DNA of 64,000 nt from Ananas comosus (GCF_001540865.1 NC_033632.1:9730888-9794887); one strand, 5' to 3'; shown: positions 9,530 through 21,244, counted from the first letter of the stretch. The notes: generated by a model from the letters alone, not told the origin. Numbers and translations are program-made.

Positions 9530-12024
9530 TGTCACGCCCCCGCCCCGAAACCCCTACCAATTTGGCACGATTCGGGCGCGGCGAACGGACGCCGAACGGA
9601 CAGCACCTCCCCTGTCCGCCCAAGGCTCAATAATAGATCGAGTACAAGAATTTACCCAGGATTTTAAATTCTATAAGTACACAATCAACGGGGCACAAAC
9701 AGTACCAACAATAAAGAGCAAGTAATCCACAAGATACACGAGTGAAATAAGAGAGAACTTACTAACTATTACATCATATTTGCATTTTGTGTACAATTAC
9801 ATTCTTTTCCTCAAAATGATTACATGTTCATCAAGTACATAGCTCTCCAAAGTCCTCACCTACATGAATCTCTGTCAAATACATAGGTGTGCTAATGCAA
9901 AAGGAAAGCTACTACTCTACCAATGGTCATCACTGGTCGGGCGCGATGCCCTTGTCCTCGCCCGGCAAACTTGGACCTAGTCCTGGAAATAGAGTGGGGT
10001 GAGAACTATCTTTCATAGTTCCCAGTGGGCTTTGCCGCCGACTCCGTCGATCTCCTCACTAGGTCCAAGTGGGCACAAGTAACAACGAGATAGATAGATA
10101 TATATATATCAAAGCTGTAAAGACATAATAGAAAAACTATGCTACTATGCCCATAATCATGTGTAATGAATGTATGCATCATTTAGTAAAAGTTTGCTAT
10201 CATGCTAACAAGTTCAATCCATGTTCGATAAGCAACGTTCGATGACAATATTAATTTTTCATTTACCCAATCTGTGGCGAAACCCTTGGGTTTGCCTACG
10301 TCTCACATATCCATCCCATTGGGTAAGGAGACTCCATGTGTCTCCGAACCCGGGACTGTCTGCGGACATCCACTCTGGCCTAATCGCCCGACACTCCGGA
10401 GTATTCGACGACCAATCCTCTCCATGTGAGCATATGGATGGCTTTACCATCCGAATAACAGACCGTGAGCTTGATCTATCTTCTCCACGTGAAGATACCC
10501 TAGGAACTAGGGCCAACATTCTCCCGGAACTCATCTATTCCGACATTCATGCACAATTACTTATCTATACTAAGTTCATTGTTCACGAGTCATTTACTAG
10601 GAAATCCACCTATCCCTAAGTTCATGAACCTCTAGTGTCAAGTACACTACATAATACCACTCGTTTTGTTCTTTAAACATTTAGATGCCACTCTCTATGT
10701 CATTAAATAACCATCGAGTTCATCTCTTTCCTTTCGCACTATAGGATTCATGTTCCGACCCAATCCTTACCTATCCATTCATTAAGTATTCCATGTACAC
10801 TAGGTTAACATTTAGAAGCATAAGAAAAAGGTACTACCATGCAATCCTACAATGCAACATGCAAGAGATGAGATTATATGTTATTTTAAGACATAATAGA
10901 GAGTTCGGTTGCTTCGGAATGACACCCCCCACCTTTTGAGGGTATGAAGGTTCTAGAAATGCTTCTCGCCGAACGTTACGACGAGGTCTCGGCCTCCTTG
11001 GTCCAAAACGGCGCTCAATCGGCTATATTTCGCCGATAGCTTTTTACCCGCTTGACTAATCGAAAATCCGACTTCGCCCTCGCGTTTAGACACCTAGCAA
11101 TTAGGTTTAGATGTCAACAAGTGAGATCAAACCCATTGTTTTCCAAAAACCCCAACTTGGGTGCCCTAGGGTTCACATCTTGCAATTTGTACTATAGAAC
11201 CCTAGCTTCTAGCTCTATTCCACCATTAATAGTGCTAGAGGTCCATTTGACCTCATCTCAAAAGCTAAAAACCCAAAAATCCTAAGTTCTACCATTAGGG
11301 TTCAAGAGCTTACCTCTAGGTTAGCTCCAATGGAGAGGAGAGGAAGAGGGAGATGCTCCAAGCCTTCTCTAGCTTGCTCTCCTCCTTCTTCTTCTTCTCT
11401 TTTCCTTCTTCTCCTTCTTTTTCCTTTCTTCTCTTCCTTGAGAGAGAGAGGGAGAGCTAAGGGAGAGAGAGTGAGGCTGGAAATGAAAGGGGGAGAGAGA
11501 GCCCTTTGCTCTCTATACACTCCAACTAAGGCATAATTGTAGCCAAGCCCCTCAACTTTACTCCTCTCAAGTTACTCTGCCTGGGCAGATTTCGCGCGGA
11601 GGGACCGGTCCTTCCCTGCCAGGGACTAGTCCCTGAGGACCTTCCCAATTTCACGCGTACGGGAGCCGGTCCCTACCCGAGAGACCGATCCCTTGGAGAC
11701 CTGTCCTCCCGATGAGGGGCCGGTCCCCGAGAGCCTTCTGCCTGGTTGCGCTTACGGGAACCGGTCCCTCTAGCCAGGGACCGGTTGCATCAGCTGTCTG
11801 CCACAACCTCAGCTACGGGGACCGATCCTTCCCTGCCAGGAACCGGTCCCCGAGAGCAGAACCTGCCAAATGCATATTTTTTGCATTTTTACTCTCGCGA
11901 ACTCGACTCCAAAGCACTTTTGTGTTTTGGACATCTCTAGCTTTTCCGAAGCCTACTCACTCGACAATTAGTCGATCCTGGACGAAGTATAACTCTCGGA
12001 TTTTGAGAATTCACTTCCCTTACA
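9530..12024 (-). repeat. 5' LTR of the gypsy element
   Basis: 2,495 bases with TG...CA ends (TGTCACG at 9530 on the plus strand, TTACA at 12024). Nearly identical to the shortened 3' LTR over its shared length, and clearly related in its first 100 bases to the LTRs starting at 22101 and 37717 (TCCCCTGTCCGCCCAAGGC in each). An ACCGGT-word array lies at 11595-11860. Open frames within it are chance. Confidence 0.92.
11595..11860. promoter_or_regulatory. Array of GGGACCGGTCCC words (5' LTR copy)
   Basis: Same position and arrangement as 3955-4210. Some words have drifted independently of the other LTR (for example GGGACTAGTCCC at about 11623), while others stay perfectly self-complementary. Confidence 0.6.
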
Positions 12025-12213
12025 GGTGTTTCCAGTTAATCCCGCACGTAAGGACGGGAATACGCCTTAGGGTAGTGCCTCGCACGCTTCCGGATCAATC
12101 AAATTATTTATTTGGATTTTAGCACTTATTTGTAAGTCTGATTTTATTTTTATCACAAAATTAGTTAGATTTTTAATTATAATCAGATTTTCTATGCGGT
12201 ATTTGTTCTAACA
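12025..12213 (+). repeat. Fragment of a copia LTR (3' end)
   Basis: Matches 19075-19270, the end of the complete copia LTR, through GGTATTTGTTCTAACA. It is cut on its left by the gypsy 5' LTR, so the gypsy element probably inserted into this LTR. Confidence 0.8.
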
Positions 12214-12257
12214 ATCTAAGGCGTAAATCCCAATCTGATTGTGATTAAAAATCTAAC
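12164..12257. repeat. Inverted repeat across the copia LTR end
   Basis: GTTAGATTTTTAAT...AATCAGATT at 12164-12189 pairs with 12232-12257 over 26 bases with two mismatches. The second arm lies outside the LTR match, so it is not explained by the LTR itself. Confidence 0.5.
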
Positions 12258-12734
12258 AGTCTAACAAATGCTAATCCGTCTAATTTTATATGCATATAAT
12301 TTACTTGTTAACTTGTTTGTATGATTGGCAATCAAACATAAATTTTTCGGGATTAGCATTTTAACCTGTAATTGCATATTATTTAATTTATTATTAACGT
12401 TACAATTTATTTGATGATTATTTTTTTTAAAAAAAAATTGCCTTTACTGTAGCTCTTTTTGGAAAAAATATATATATTGTACGGACACTGTATGGATTTC
12501 AAAACTATATATATTGTTTTCACTGTTTTTCCTACAGGATTTAAAAAAGAACAAAAAATTGCTACAGTAAAATTACTTTTATAGTGTGCCGTTTTAGAGT
12601 TTTTGCTACAGCAAAAAACCCTTTGAAAAAAAAAATAGTAAATATATATGTATACATACTGTCTTTTGCTAAACCCTCTTTGAAAAAGAGAAAAAAAAAA
12701 AAAAAAACTGACGTAGGTTTCTTAAAAGATTTGG
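12258..12734. other. AT-rich, non-coding; possible copia internal DNA
   Basis: No ORF or primer-binding site is seen after the LTR fragment. Short GCTACAGTA and TACTGTAGC segments occur in both orientations, suggesting an older fold-back insertion. A long A-run lies at about 12690-12706. Confidence 0.35.
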
Positions 12735-13439
12735 TACTATGTAAGGACTGAGATTTTAACTGTACAACTAAACTCTCTGTTGACGATGTTTTTGTGTGTA
12801 ATTTAATTACAAAAGTACTCGTCAAATTTCAGGAGAAATCGAGTTAAAACGGAGATTCTACGCGATTTCCAAGTTTCACTTAAAGTGAATAGTAACTCGA
12901 TTTTCCGGAGAAGCCACGGTGTGAAGTTGGCTTTCAGCTCGTATCGGACTCCGTTCCTAGCGGTCCAATAGCTCGTTTCGACCGGTTCAGCTGTTCTGGA
13001 ACTAATGGCGCTGACGGATTCTGAGTTTGACGCACGGATTTTGAGAAAATCCAAAAATACGTGTTTTATATGTATTTTGTGTGTAGTTTCTTCTGTTGGA
13101 GAGAAGGTCGGATTTCGTCGTGAATCCGCGACCGTTTGAGGTGAAATGAAATCGTAGATCTATTGTCTACGAGGTGCTGATCGCACTGGTGCAATCCGTT
13201 CGCAAATCTGACGGACGGATCTGCGGAGATTGCGCGTTGATCGAGGAGAGGTCGGTATTGGCAAATTGTAATTTCGCAAAAGATGCGACATTTTATGTAC
13301 CGTTTTGCGTGGGATCGCACGTGGAGGGGTATTCTCGCGTTTTACACGCGCTGTGGAGGACTCGTTATGAAATTCTGAGTTTTGGAGGACTTACTTGCAA
13401 TTTGCACCTTATGATATGTAGTGTATCTAGGGTTTTTGT

Positions 13440-14400
13440 TCCCCTAACCCTAACCCTAGCCATAACTGCACCCCAGCCACGTTCTTGCCTCCCTCTGACC
13501 TGGCCGCGCGCCTCCCGGCCGTCGCCGACCGGGTCCGGCCGGCCAGCCGCCGCAGCCGCACCATAATCCTCTCTCTCCTTCTCTCTTATCTTGGGTCGTG
13601 AGGAAGCCCGAGATTGCCGCCACCTCCAGACCCTCCGCCGGTGTCGCCCCGTGCTCCGGCGAGCATCCCCGCCGACCGCCGCCGTCGCCAAGCGCCGCCG
13701 CGGCCGCTGATGCACCCGGCTGCTGCCTAAGCCGAGCTTAGGTCGAGGATAACTCGCGGCCTCCCCGCGCGTAGCCACCGCCTGCACCCGCTTCGGCCGC
13801 CGTCCCTGGACCCTCGGCGACCACCCCGGCGGGTCGCCGGCGCTCCTGCGAGCCGCTGCCGCCGCCGCGGCCACCCTGCAGCCATCCCAGGTCTACTCGG
13901 ACCGAGCAGACTTGGTAACTCCACCCCCGCGTCGCAGCCGCCTTGGTCCACTCCCGCGGCCTTCTCCTGCGTCCCACCGACCTTCCCGGTCGGTCGCAGC
14001 AGCCCTTCGGATCGCCGCCACCGCCGCCCTGAACCTTGGGCGCCACCGCCCAGGTCTGCAGACCGAGCCTAGCTCGAGCGGCAACGCCCGAGCCGCGGGC
14101 CGCCGCCGCTGTCGCCCGCCGCCTTCCTCCTCCTCCTCCGACCTCTGTGGACCTGCCGCCGTCGTCCTCGAGGAGCCCCGGCCACCGCCGTGGCCGTAGC
14201 TTCGTTGGAACCCGAGCCCGAGCTCGTGCCGGCTCAAGTCTCTCCGCCGTCACTGCCGCCGCTCCCCGCCGCCAAATGAGGTGAGCATCGTGTTCCTCAC
14301 CTCCCCCGCACCCATCCCTGGCTCCCGCGCGCGCCGCCGTGCCGCCGGAAGCCGGCCGGAGCAACCTTGCTCCGGCCAAGCCCGAAATAGGGCCTATTTT
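13440..14400. other. GC- and CpG-rich block inside the solo LTR
   Basis: Much richer in G+C than anything else in the window, with runs of CCGCC and CGCCG on both strands. It begins with CCCTAACCCTAACCCTAG, a three-unit telomere-like run. Open frames exist on both strands because stops are rare in such DNA. It may be a captured promoter or leader, or a normal part of this LTR family. Confidence 0.5.
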
Positions 14401-14450
14401 AGATGTTTTGCGTTCTGAGCTTCCCGAGCCTCCCCGATCTCTGCGGAAGG

Positions 14451-14665
14451 GAGCACGATGATCATAGCAAATTGCTAATCATCGTGCTCACCTTAGATTC
14501 TGTCGGGGAGACTCCGTTCAGCTGTTTCGGCAATGTCGACCCTATCGAGCCTGTTTGGCTGCTGTTTTGGGTTTGCGCACGCTTATCCGGCTATCCGAGG
14601 CTGTCCTGATGCCTCCGGAGGTGAGCACGGTGATCGTTGGTCAGTACTGATCACAGTGCTCACCT
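14451..14665. repeat. Two related hairpins with a paired base change
   Basis: Hairpin 1: GAGCACGATGAT at 14451-14462 pairs perfectly with ATCATCGTGCTC at 14478-14489, with an inner AGCAA/TTGCT stem. Hairpin 2: AGGTGAGCACGGTGATC at 14619-14635 pairs with 14649-14665 with one mismatch. Where hairpin 1 has an A-T pair in CGATGAT, hairpin 2 has G-C in CGGTGAT. A third unpaired GTGAGCACGG lies at about 14785. Confidence 0.65.
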
Positions 14666-15907
14666 CACTTTGGATCAATAGTGTCCGGTTAGCCCTGTTT
14701 GGCGCGATCTTCCCTGACTGCGCGCTGTTCGCAGAACTTCGGGTTGCTCCCGCGCTTCCCACAGTGAGCCATTGTGCTCCAGATCGTGAGCACGGCCTCC
14801 AGTACGTCGAGACCTGTCAGTACGTGTCTCTGTAGACCTTGGAAGTCCTCGGTTTGCGTGAACGAGCCATGTTATCGTCCGATTTACATAAAATGTTGGG
14901 ATTTTATGTAAATATAGGGGCTTTTGTGCAATTATGCACCTTGTGGCTACTGTGGGCAGTGTGTATGAGTGTGTTTGACCTCTGGACTGGTTGTCCATGA
15001 TCTTGTAGCTTTCGCGGAAATCGAAAAGTCGATTCCGGCGCGTTTTTCGGCGAAATTCGCCGAAAGAACGCGGTTTCGGTTCGAATTTCTTCCGACGTCG
15101 TTTGGTTGCTCTGTGAGTGGTCGCTAAGCCTTGTTGGCTGGTCACCATCATCACTTTGTGGGTTCGGTGATGATGGGTGAGCGACGGTGGGTTCCGGTGT
15201 CGAAATAGACACTTTCGGGAACCCGAATTCGCACAATTATCCGGCGACAATTGTGTAGGGGTGTTATCTTGTGTTTACTACCAAAACATCCAAACTGGAG
15301 TGTTTTGGGGCAGTAGGTGACTCGTGACACGAGTCGGTGAGTTTCGGGACACTTAGTGGGTCCCGACGGCGTCCCGGTGTGGTTTTCGGGACTTCCGGCG
15401 AGTTACGGTAATCGGTATTGGGAAACCGATCTCCGTGGGATTGTTTGTGGGTTATGCTTTTAGAGTCTCTTAGTTGTGGGTTAGACACTAACCCAGTGGA
15501 CCCCCCTTAGGTCCTGTTGACGTTCTTTTGCAGTCAGGAGACAGGCGCGACAGTTGTACAGGTGGGTACTTCGATCCGACGTCGGTACAGTGGTGCACGC
15601 TCGGTGATGGTTTCTTACCCTTGCTCTTTCGTTATTATCTAGCATATATATATCTTGATATATAGTGTTGAGCCTAGCACCATGTTGTTTAGTTACACTC
15701 TACTCGGTTGTTCTCTTTATATCATGAGTAGGAGTAGAGTAGTTATACCATATTTCTTTATTGCTCTACTTAGCTATTCTGCATATCCTGTATCATGTTT
15801 AGAGTAGAGCGGTTTCGTGATTTTATGTGAAATCGGTGACCTAGTTGATTCGTTCTTGTATCTTATATCTGTATATAGTCGGTTTGTTCCTTGACTCTTG
15901 TTGTTTG

Positions 15908-16245
15908 ATGACCTTTGAGGTCGGTGTACCCTGAGGGGTAGGATTGTCGACTAGTGGCCGACGGTAGTTCTAGATCATATACTCAGATGACTTGTTGACC
16001 GATTCTTGCATATATACAGTAGTTGACTCATTGATCAGTATCTACATACTGTGGGTAGGATGTTGAGTTGTTCCATCCCAGTTGACTTGATTAGTCAGTA
16101 TTTGCATATGTTTGAGAGGATGTCGATGTTGTCCCATCCTAGTTGACCTGAGTGGTCGGTTCTTGTGCTTCTTTACAGTTGATGACCTATGCGGTCGATA
16201 GGCCCTGGGGGGCAGGATTGTCGGCTGGTTGCCGACGGTTGATCA
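15908..16245 (+). repeat. Diverged tandem repeats inside the solo LTR
   Basis: A block beginning GATGACC and containing GGTCGG, GGGGNAGGATTGTCG and GCCGACGGT occurs at about 15908-15968 and again at about 16182-16241. Between them, a unit with AGGATGT, GTTGTCCCATCC and AGTTGACCTGA repeats at about 16057 and 16118. Confidence 0.6.
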
Positions 16246-17946
16246 TTGACCATATTGCATTGATCGCCCGATACTCGTCGCATTTCACGAACACTGGCGG
16301 TCTGATCCACCGCAAGGAGTGTTCTTTTCCGGAAAAGTGGTTGAATGGTGACAACCCGTGAGCCCTAGAGGGGTTATATGCATGTTAGAGCGGCAGTGGT
16401 ACTGTCGGGAGGTGTTGCGGTGCGGACCTCCAGGGCATTGGCTTGAGGTCTGCGGTGCTGACCAAGAGAGCATTGGTTTCAGATTGGGTACTTTTGGACT
16501 GATTGTCCCATTGACGCATATGTTTATAGTAGCAGTCGTTGCATGCATACTTACAGATCTTACTTTATAGTTGTCTTGCTACTATAGTAGATATTCATGT
16601 ATGCTTTCTGTTCCAGTTACAGTAGCGGTAGCCGTTTATTCAGTATAGTTCTTACTTCCTTTCAGTTTATCGCTATTGTATATCTGCTCATTACCTTGTT
16701 TATTTCCACTGACCCATGTTGTTGTATAGTTCTTCCTGATCCGGTGAGTACTCCTCGCCTTCTTCGGCTTGCGGTACCCACTGGGAGGGGAGACATGTTT
16801 ACATGTTCTCACCTCCCCCACCATTTTTCAGGTATCGCGGGCGTTGAGTAGTGGGACGAGACGTGAGGTACGTGTGTAGCGGTCGATAGAGCTTCCGACC
16901 CAGGTTATTTCGATTTAGCTATTACCCTTTTTATTTCTGTGGATATTTATAGCTTAGTCGGTCTACATGGTTCAGTTTTGTTTTATTATTTGAATATCTG
17001 AGTTTTCAGTTGGTTTTGGAATGTAATAAAGGAATTGTGTTTACTTGAAATAAAAGGTTTTCTACCCCTCGCGGTAGCGTTTTTAAAGAATAAAGGTTTC
17101 CGTATAGGAAACAGTTTTCAAAAGGTTTTCTGTGGATTTTGCATCTTAGTATTTCAAAACCTGTTTCTGTGGTTGGAAACATTTTAACTGATAGATGTGG
17201 ATTTATGTTTAAATATCGATTATATAAATGTGAACCTATGATGTGAATGGTGTATGAATATATAATTGTTGGTTATTTGTATGTTCATCTGGTTGTGGTT
17301 GTATCTGGGTTACTTCTTGTATTTGTGTGACGCCGTACAAATACAGGGGAGACTCTGTCCGTGTGAACAGTGGAATGCCTGTGTTTGTGGCGGATCTGGC
17401 ATACTCTGGGGTCAGGCTTTTCAAAAAAAAAAAAGAAAGAAATTCAGACGCTTTTCCGCTATGTTTTAAACTAAAAGGGACCCCGGGGCGTGACATACTA
17501 TACGAAGTTATCTAATTTTTTTTTAAAAAGGATTTAATTTCTTTAAGCTTTAACATTATTGTTTCTATATTCGTTTTGTAGTGGGATTTGAACCCACAGG
17601 AGAGTGCATCAAACCCCTGAAGTAGGGACTTTCAAACTTGGAACAACACTTCTATTTCTTACTTTAATTATCACTTCTAACAATTATATATTGTATACAT
17701 TGCTAACAATATAGTTGTTTGATTGCATCAATAATTTACTCAAAGTTATCTAATTAAAATCAAACTTTTAAAATTATTTGGATCATCTATTTGCTATTTA
17801 ACCAAACTCTATTAAACATGATTAAATTTCATGATTTTAAATTCTAGTGTACCTTAGAACTTGAGGGGGAGCTCTTTTATCAGACTGATAAATTTTGATA
17901 TTATATTTGCTCTAATGATTTCATTTTTCTAATGTTTAGCTTGTAA

Positions 17947-18138
17947 ATGAAATTGGTAAATTCTAAAATTAATAGACATATTAAATTAAGACAGAAGTCT
18001 GCTAGATGGCTAACCTCTCATGATATTGTTTCTTTGAGTTTTATCAGATCTGATCAGAATCTTGCAGATTGCTTGACGAAAGGCCTGAATAGGATTAAGG
18101 TCCTGGAGTCATCGAGGGGGATGGGATTTTGCCCGTAA
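17947..18138 (+). pseudogene. Copia RNase H C-terminal fragment
   Basis: The 63 codons contain HIKLRQKSARWLTSHDIVSL, SFIRSDQNLADCLTKGLNR and SSRGMGFCP, matching the end of copia RNase H (the family pattern is a VRSxxNLADxLTKxL block then SRGMGL). RNase H removes the RNA strand during reverse transcription. The catalytic core, RT and integrase are absent upstream, where only AT-rich DNA and the solo LTR remain. Confidence 0.85.
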
Positions 18139-18725
18139 AGGGCCTTCCTGCAGTGGGAACCCAACTTTTGTGATAGGAGATCCCTTTAATAATGTTCAAT
18201 GTGGTAAAAACAAGCTGTCAGGTTGGCCAAAGAGCACCTTCTACATTTTATATAGAGGAGTTTTAGCTCCAATCCCATTCCTATGGTAAGTAGCGCTCTG
18301 TGTAGTGGATTAGGTTGAGCTTATAGCTCTTAATGGGATCCGAGGCGGTAATTTTCACAAGATGTGACTCTACACACATCTCGGGAGAAAACTACCTATA
18401 TAAGAGTATCCGTATGTGGCCGCGTCTATGAGATATGGGCTGTCCATAGAAGCTCTTATGAAAAATCAAGGTACTATGCATGGCCATTAACGCACAGACC
18501 CGTGACGGAGAATTCTATACTGTGTGTGTGGTAGTTGAAGTCAGGGCCAAAGTGACGTAGTTCAAGACCTGGTTCACTCCGATTCCTTCTGATGGAAACT
18601 ATTTACATTAAGTGAGGTTAAGTCTCTTAAAGACACCTTACCTATTGTATAGTATAAACACCCGATGATTTATTCATCTTTTTGAGTTTAATTCTTATTT
18701 CGAAATTTTGAATTTTGTGGGGGAT

Positions 18726-19270
18726 TGTTGGAGAAAATCCAATAATTTCTCAATTACTATTATTATTCTTTTATTTTATTAATTCTTTTATTCTCATTTA
18801 TTAGTATTTATTGTTATTTATTTTAATTAATGAGATGGATTAATTAGGTGGAAACGGTTTCCACTATTGGAATCCGTTGAGGATTCCAATGTTCAACCCA
18901 TTCTCTTTATAAATTAGATTATTCTGTTCATGATATATGAATATTGTAGAGAGAAGTAAAAGAGATGAAATTTTATTTGTTTAATATTTTTATCATCGGG
19001 TGTTGCAAGAGTCTTCGTTAACCTCTCCTGCGTTCGTGCTCTTAGGAGGAGGAATTCCGGTCGTACCTTGGGGTGGTGCTTCCGGTTAATCCCGCACGTA
19101 AGCCGTAAGGACGGGAATACGCCTTAGGGTAGTGCCACGCACGCTTCCGGATCAATCAAATTATTTATTTGGATTTTAGCGTTTATTTGTAAGTCTGATT
19201 TTATCTTTATCAAAAAATTAGTTAGATTTTTAATCATAATCAGATTTTCTATGCGGTATTTGTTCTAACA
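18726..19270 (+). repeat. 3' LTR of the copia element
   Basis: 545 bases, TGTTGGAGAAAATCC to TTGTTCTAACA, with the polypurine tract directly before it. Its last about 190 bases are repeated at 12025-12213. The five bases after it are TATAT; the matching left flank is lost. Confidence 0.85.
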
Positions 19271-19850
19271 TATATAACCAAACAACCTCTAAAAGAAGCT
19301 CCTTTTCGTTCTGTCATTAATTTTTTGTCGAGATGCCAACGAGTTGAATTTGAAATGAGTTTTCAATAATTTAAACCTAAATCTGACTATCGAATCTGAA
19401 ATTTGAATCTGAACCTATAAAATTGTCGGATTTTAAATTCATAACTGAACCTGAACTTGACATAAAAATCGAAATTCAAATCCGAACTACAAAAACATGA
19501 ACCCGAAAACAATCATTTTTGTTTTCTAATTTCCAAACATATTATACTCAAATTTAAATTTTCAAAATAAAAAAAACTATCACATTTGAAAAAAGTTATA
19601 AATAATTAATTTTTAATATATTATATAACATAAAGTTGGTTCATGTTTGGGTTCAGTTTGAATTCAGGTTTGGGTTTGGGTTTGGATCCGGTATAGATAA
19701 AAACCATATACCAACACGAGTCTATTGATTTTTTATTTTTTATACCCATAATTGAAACCAGCTTGTTAACCATCTGGGTAAACCCACTCCGGTTGGGTCC
19801 CAGTTCAGGCAAAATATTGGATATCCATATCCGTTGACATCCCTAATTCT
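19271..19850. mobile_element. Truncated TIR element, right copy
   Basis: Its first 250 bases repeat 2083-2330, and it ends GGATATCCATATCCGTTGAC followed by ATCCCTA, the inverted partner of the start at 1884. Its left part was cut where the copia LTR begins. Confidence 0.55.
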
Positions 19851-20476
19851 ATGGGTAAACTTTGATTTACCCTTTGTGGTTTAATTCATTTATAATTTAT
19901 TATTTTAAATTTTAAAAAGTTACATTTAATTATTGTGTAGTTTTTTTTTTTTTTTTGTTTTAACCATAAAGAACTTGTATTAATCTGGATAGCTAGGTAC
20001 GCAAATCGATCCAGTTTGGTGGTCTCCTAGCCAGATCCACATCGAATAGGATAGTAAATAAGAGATAATAAATTGATTCGAGACAAATTCAGGAAATTTT
20101 TAAAATTTTGAAAAATTAGATTAACTGAATAAATTCGGAAAGCAGTAGGCTTCGTCTGTAAAATGGAACAGTTTTTAGTGAAATGAAAATTGCCACCCTC
20201 AAGGTCTGGTAGGAAGTCATGGTGAGGCTCGTTTTTAGATTATGCGTGATAAAAGCGCAGTTTAAAGAGGTTTACGACAAGTGATCAATATATAGGGTAG
20301 AAATGGGTATTTTGGTCAACGGTGCGACATTTTATGCGTCGAATTATATGAAAGTCTATAGAAAGGTGTTGGTCAAAATACACACACAATGAGTTTTTGA
20401 TACGAAACTCAAAGGTTGGAGGGTTAAATTATAATTTTTGCAAACTCAAAAAACGGAGCACTTGGCAAAGAGGCTA
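19851..20476. other. Intergenic, nothing recognised
   Basis: No ORF with family signature and no clear repeat edges. It has a T-run at about 19939-19957. It probably belongs to old transposon DNA. Confidence 0.4.
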
Positions 20477-20485
20477 TTATTTTTT

Positions 20486-21130
20486 GGCTAAATTACAGAA
20501 AACCCCCCTGTAATAACCCGCTTTTTCACTTTCCCCCCTGACATTTAAAAACCTACACTTTGCCCCCTTGTAAAATGAAAAATGTTCACGGGGGGGTCAC
20601 GGTGTGTAAAATGACCATTTTGCCCCTCGCCATTGTTGTCTTCTTCCTGAGCTTCCTCAGCCGCCCCTTCGATCCACCGCTATTTCCACCTCAATCGGCC
20701 ACGATTCCTCTCCAATTTCTTCTCCACCTGCTCCCCTTCTCCTCCTACACCGTCGCCGCCCATCGATTTCGGCGACAGTAGGGAGGATACTAAGATGGGT
20801 GTTGATGGAGAGGTAGGCAGAGACAACGAGGGCGAAGGCGAGGCGGCGGAGGAGGACGAAAGGGATGTGGGCGAGGGCGAAGCAGTGGAGGACGGCGAGG
20901 CGGCGAGGCGGCGAAGCGGCGAGCCGGATGGAGCGAAGCATCAGAGAAGAGGCAGAGGGGTATTTTCGGTATAAAAAAATATTTTTTAACAGAACCCCTA
21001 ACGGAACCCTCACGGTAGGGGTGAAGTGCACATTTTTTATTTTACAAGGGGGCGAAGTGTAGGTTTTTAAATGTCAGGGGGGGAAAGTGAAAAAGCGGGT
21101 TATTACAGGGGGGTTTTCTGTAATTTAGCC
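20486..21130. mobile_element. Mutator-like non-autonomous element
   Basis: Terminal inverted repeats of about 105 bases (GGCTAAATTACAGAAAACCC start, mirrored at the right end) and a perfect 9-bp duplication TTATTTTTT at 20477-20485 and 21131-21139, the size expected for Mutator-like transposition. The 430-base interior is rich in CCG/GGCGA and has open frames both ways, with no domain I know. It may hold a captured exon fragment. Confidence 0.85.
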
Positions 21131-21244
21131 TTATTTTTTTATAAAAAAAATTTATAGTTTTGGCAAGCAGGGAGGATCAATGTGAAAATAGACTTGGAGA
21201 CGTTTGCGTGAAACTAAGTTTCACGAAATCCGAGAGTTTATGTG

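Larger units (their letters stand above)
2618..12024 (-). mobile_element. Ty3/gypsy LTR retrotransposon, chromovirus-like, defective
   Basis: A minus-strand element: 5' LTR 9530-12024, primer site 9513-9524, gag about 9196-7918, protease, reverse transcriptase, RNase H, integrase with a chromodomain-like tail ending at 4431, polypurine tract at 4360-4374, and a 3' LTR cut short at 2618. Both LTRs begin TGTAAGG on the coding strand, and the 5' LTR ends GGGCGTGACA. The order PR-RT-RH-INT and the integrase C-terminus fit a Tekay/Del-like chromovirus; the clade is my inference. Several stops and frameshifts make it unable to encode a working polyprotein. It abuts a copia LTR fragment at 12025. 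No target duplication can be tested because the left end is lost. Confidence 0.93.
12740..17495 (+). mobile_element. Very long solo LTR (4.76 kb) of a gypsy element
   Basis: It begins TGTAAGGACTGAGATTTT, similar to the TGTAAGG start of the minus-strand gypsy LTRs, and ends GGGGCGTGACA like them. It is flanked by a perfect 5-bp duplication, TACTA at 12735-12739 and 17496-17500. No second LTR, primer site or pol motif was found inside, so I read it as one solo LTR. Internally it has a GC-rich block (about 13440-14400), two related hairpins (14451-14665), and diverged repeats at 15908-16240. Long open frames in the GC-rich block occur in all frames and have no recognised domain. Confidence 0.75.
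17501..19270 (+). mobile_element. 3' part of a Ty1/copia element
   Basis: Contains the end of a copia RNase H, a 3' untranslated stretch, a polypurine tract GTGGGGGAT at 18717-18725 and a 3' LTR. Together with the LTR fragment at 12025-12213 it appears to be one copia element, split by the 12740-17495 insertion. The primer site and most of pol are missing. Confidence 0.78.

Noticed and set aside
13440..13462. Interstitial telomere
   Set aside because: Only about three CCCTAA units; such runs also occur in plant leaders, and a shorter one is at 25930.
13365..14379. Long overlapping ORFs on both strands
   Set aside because: They lie in a CpG-rich block where stops are rare, give only Arg/Gly/Pro/Ala-rich text and sit inside a delimited solo LTR.
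17576..17640. tRNA gene on the minus strand
   Set aside because: GTGGGTTCAAATCCCAC makes a good T-arm, but no matching acceptor stem, D-arm or anticodon arm could be built upstream in the right spacing.
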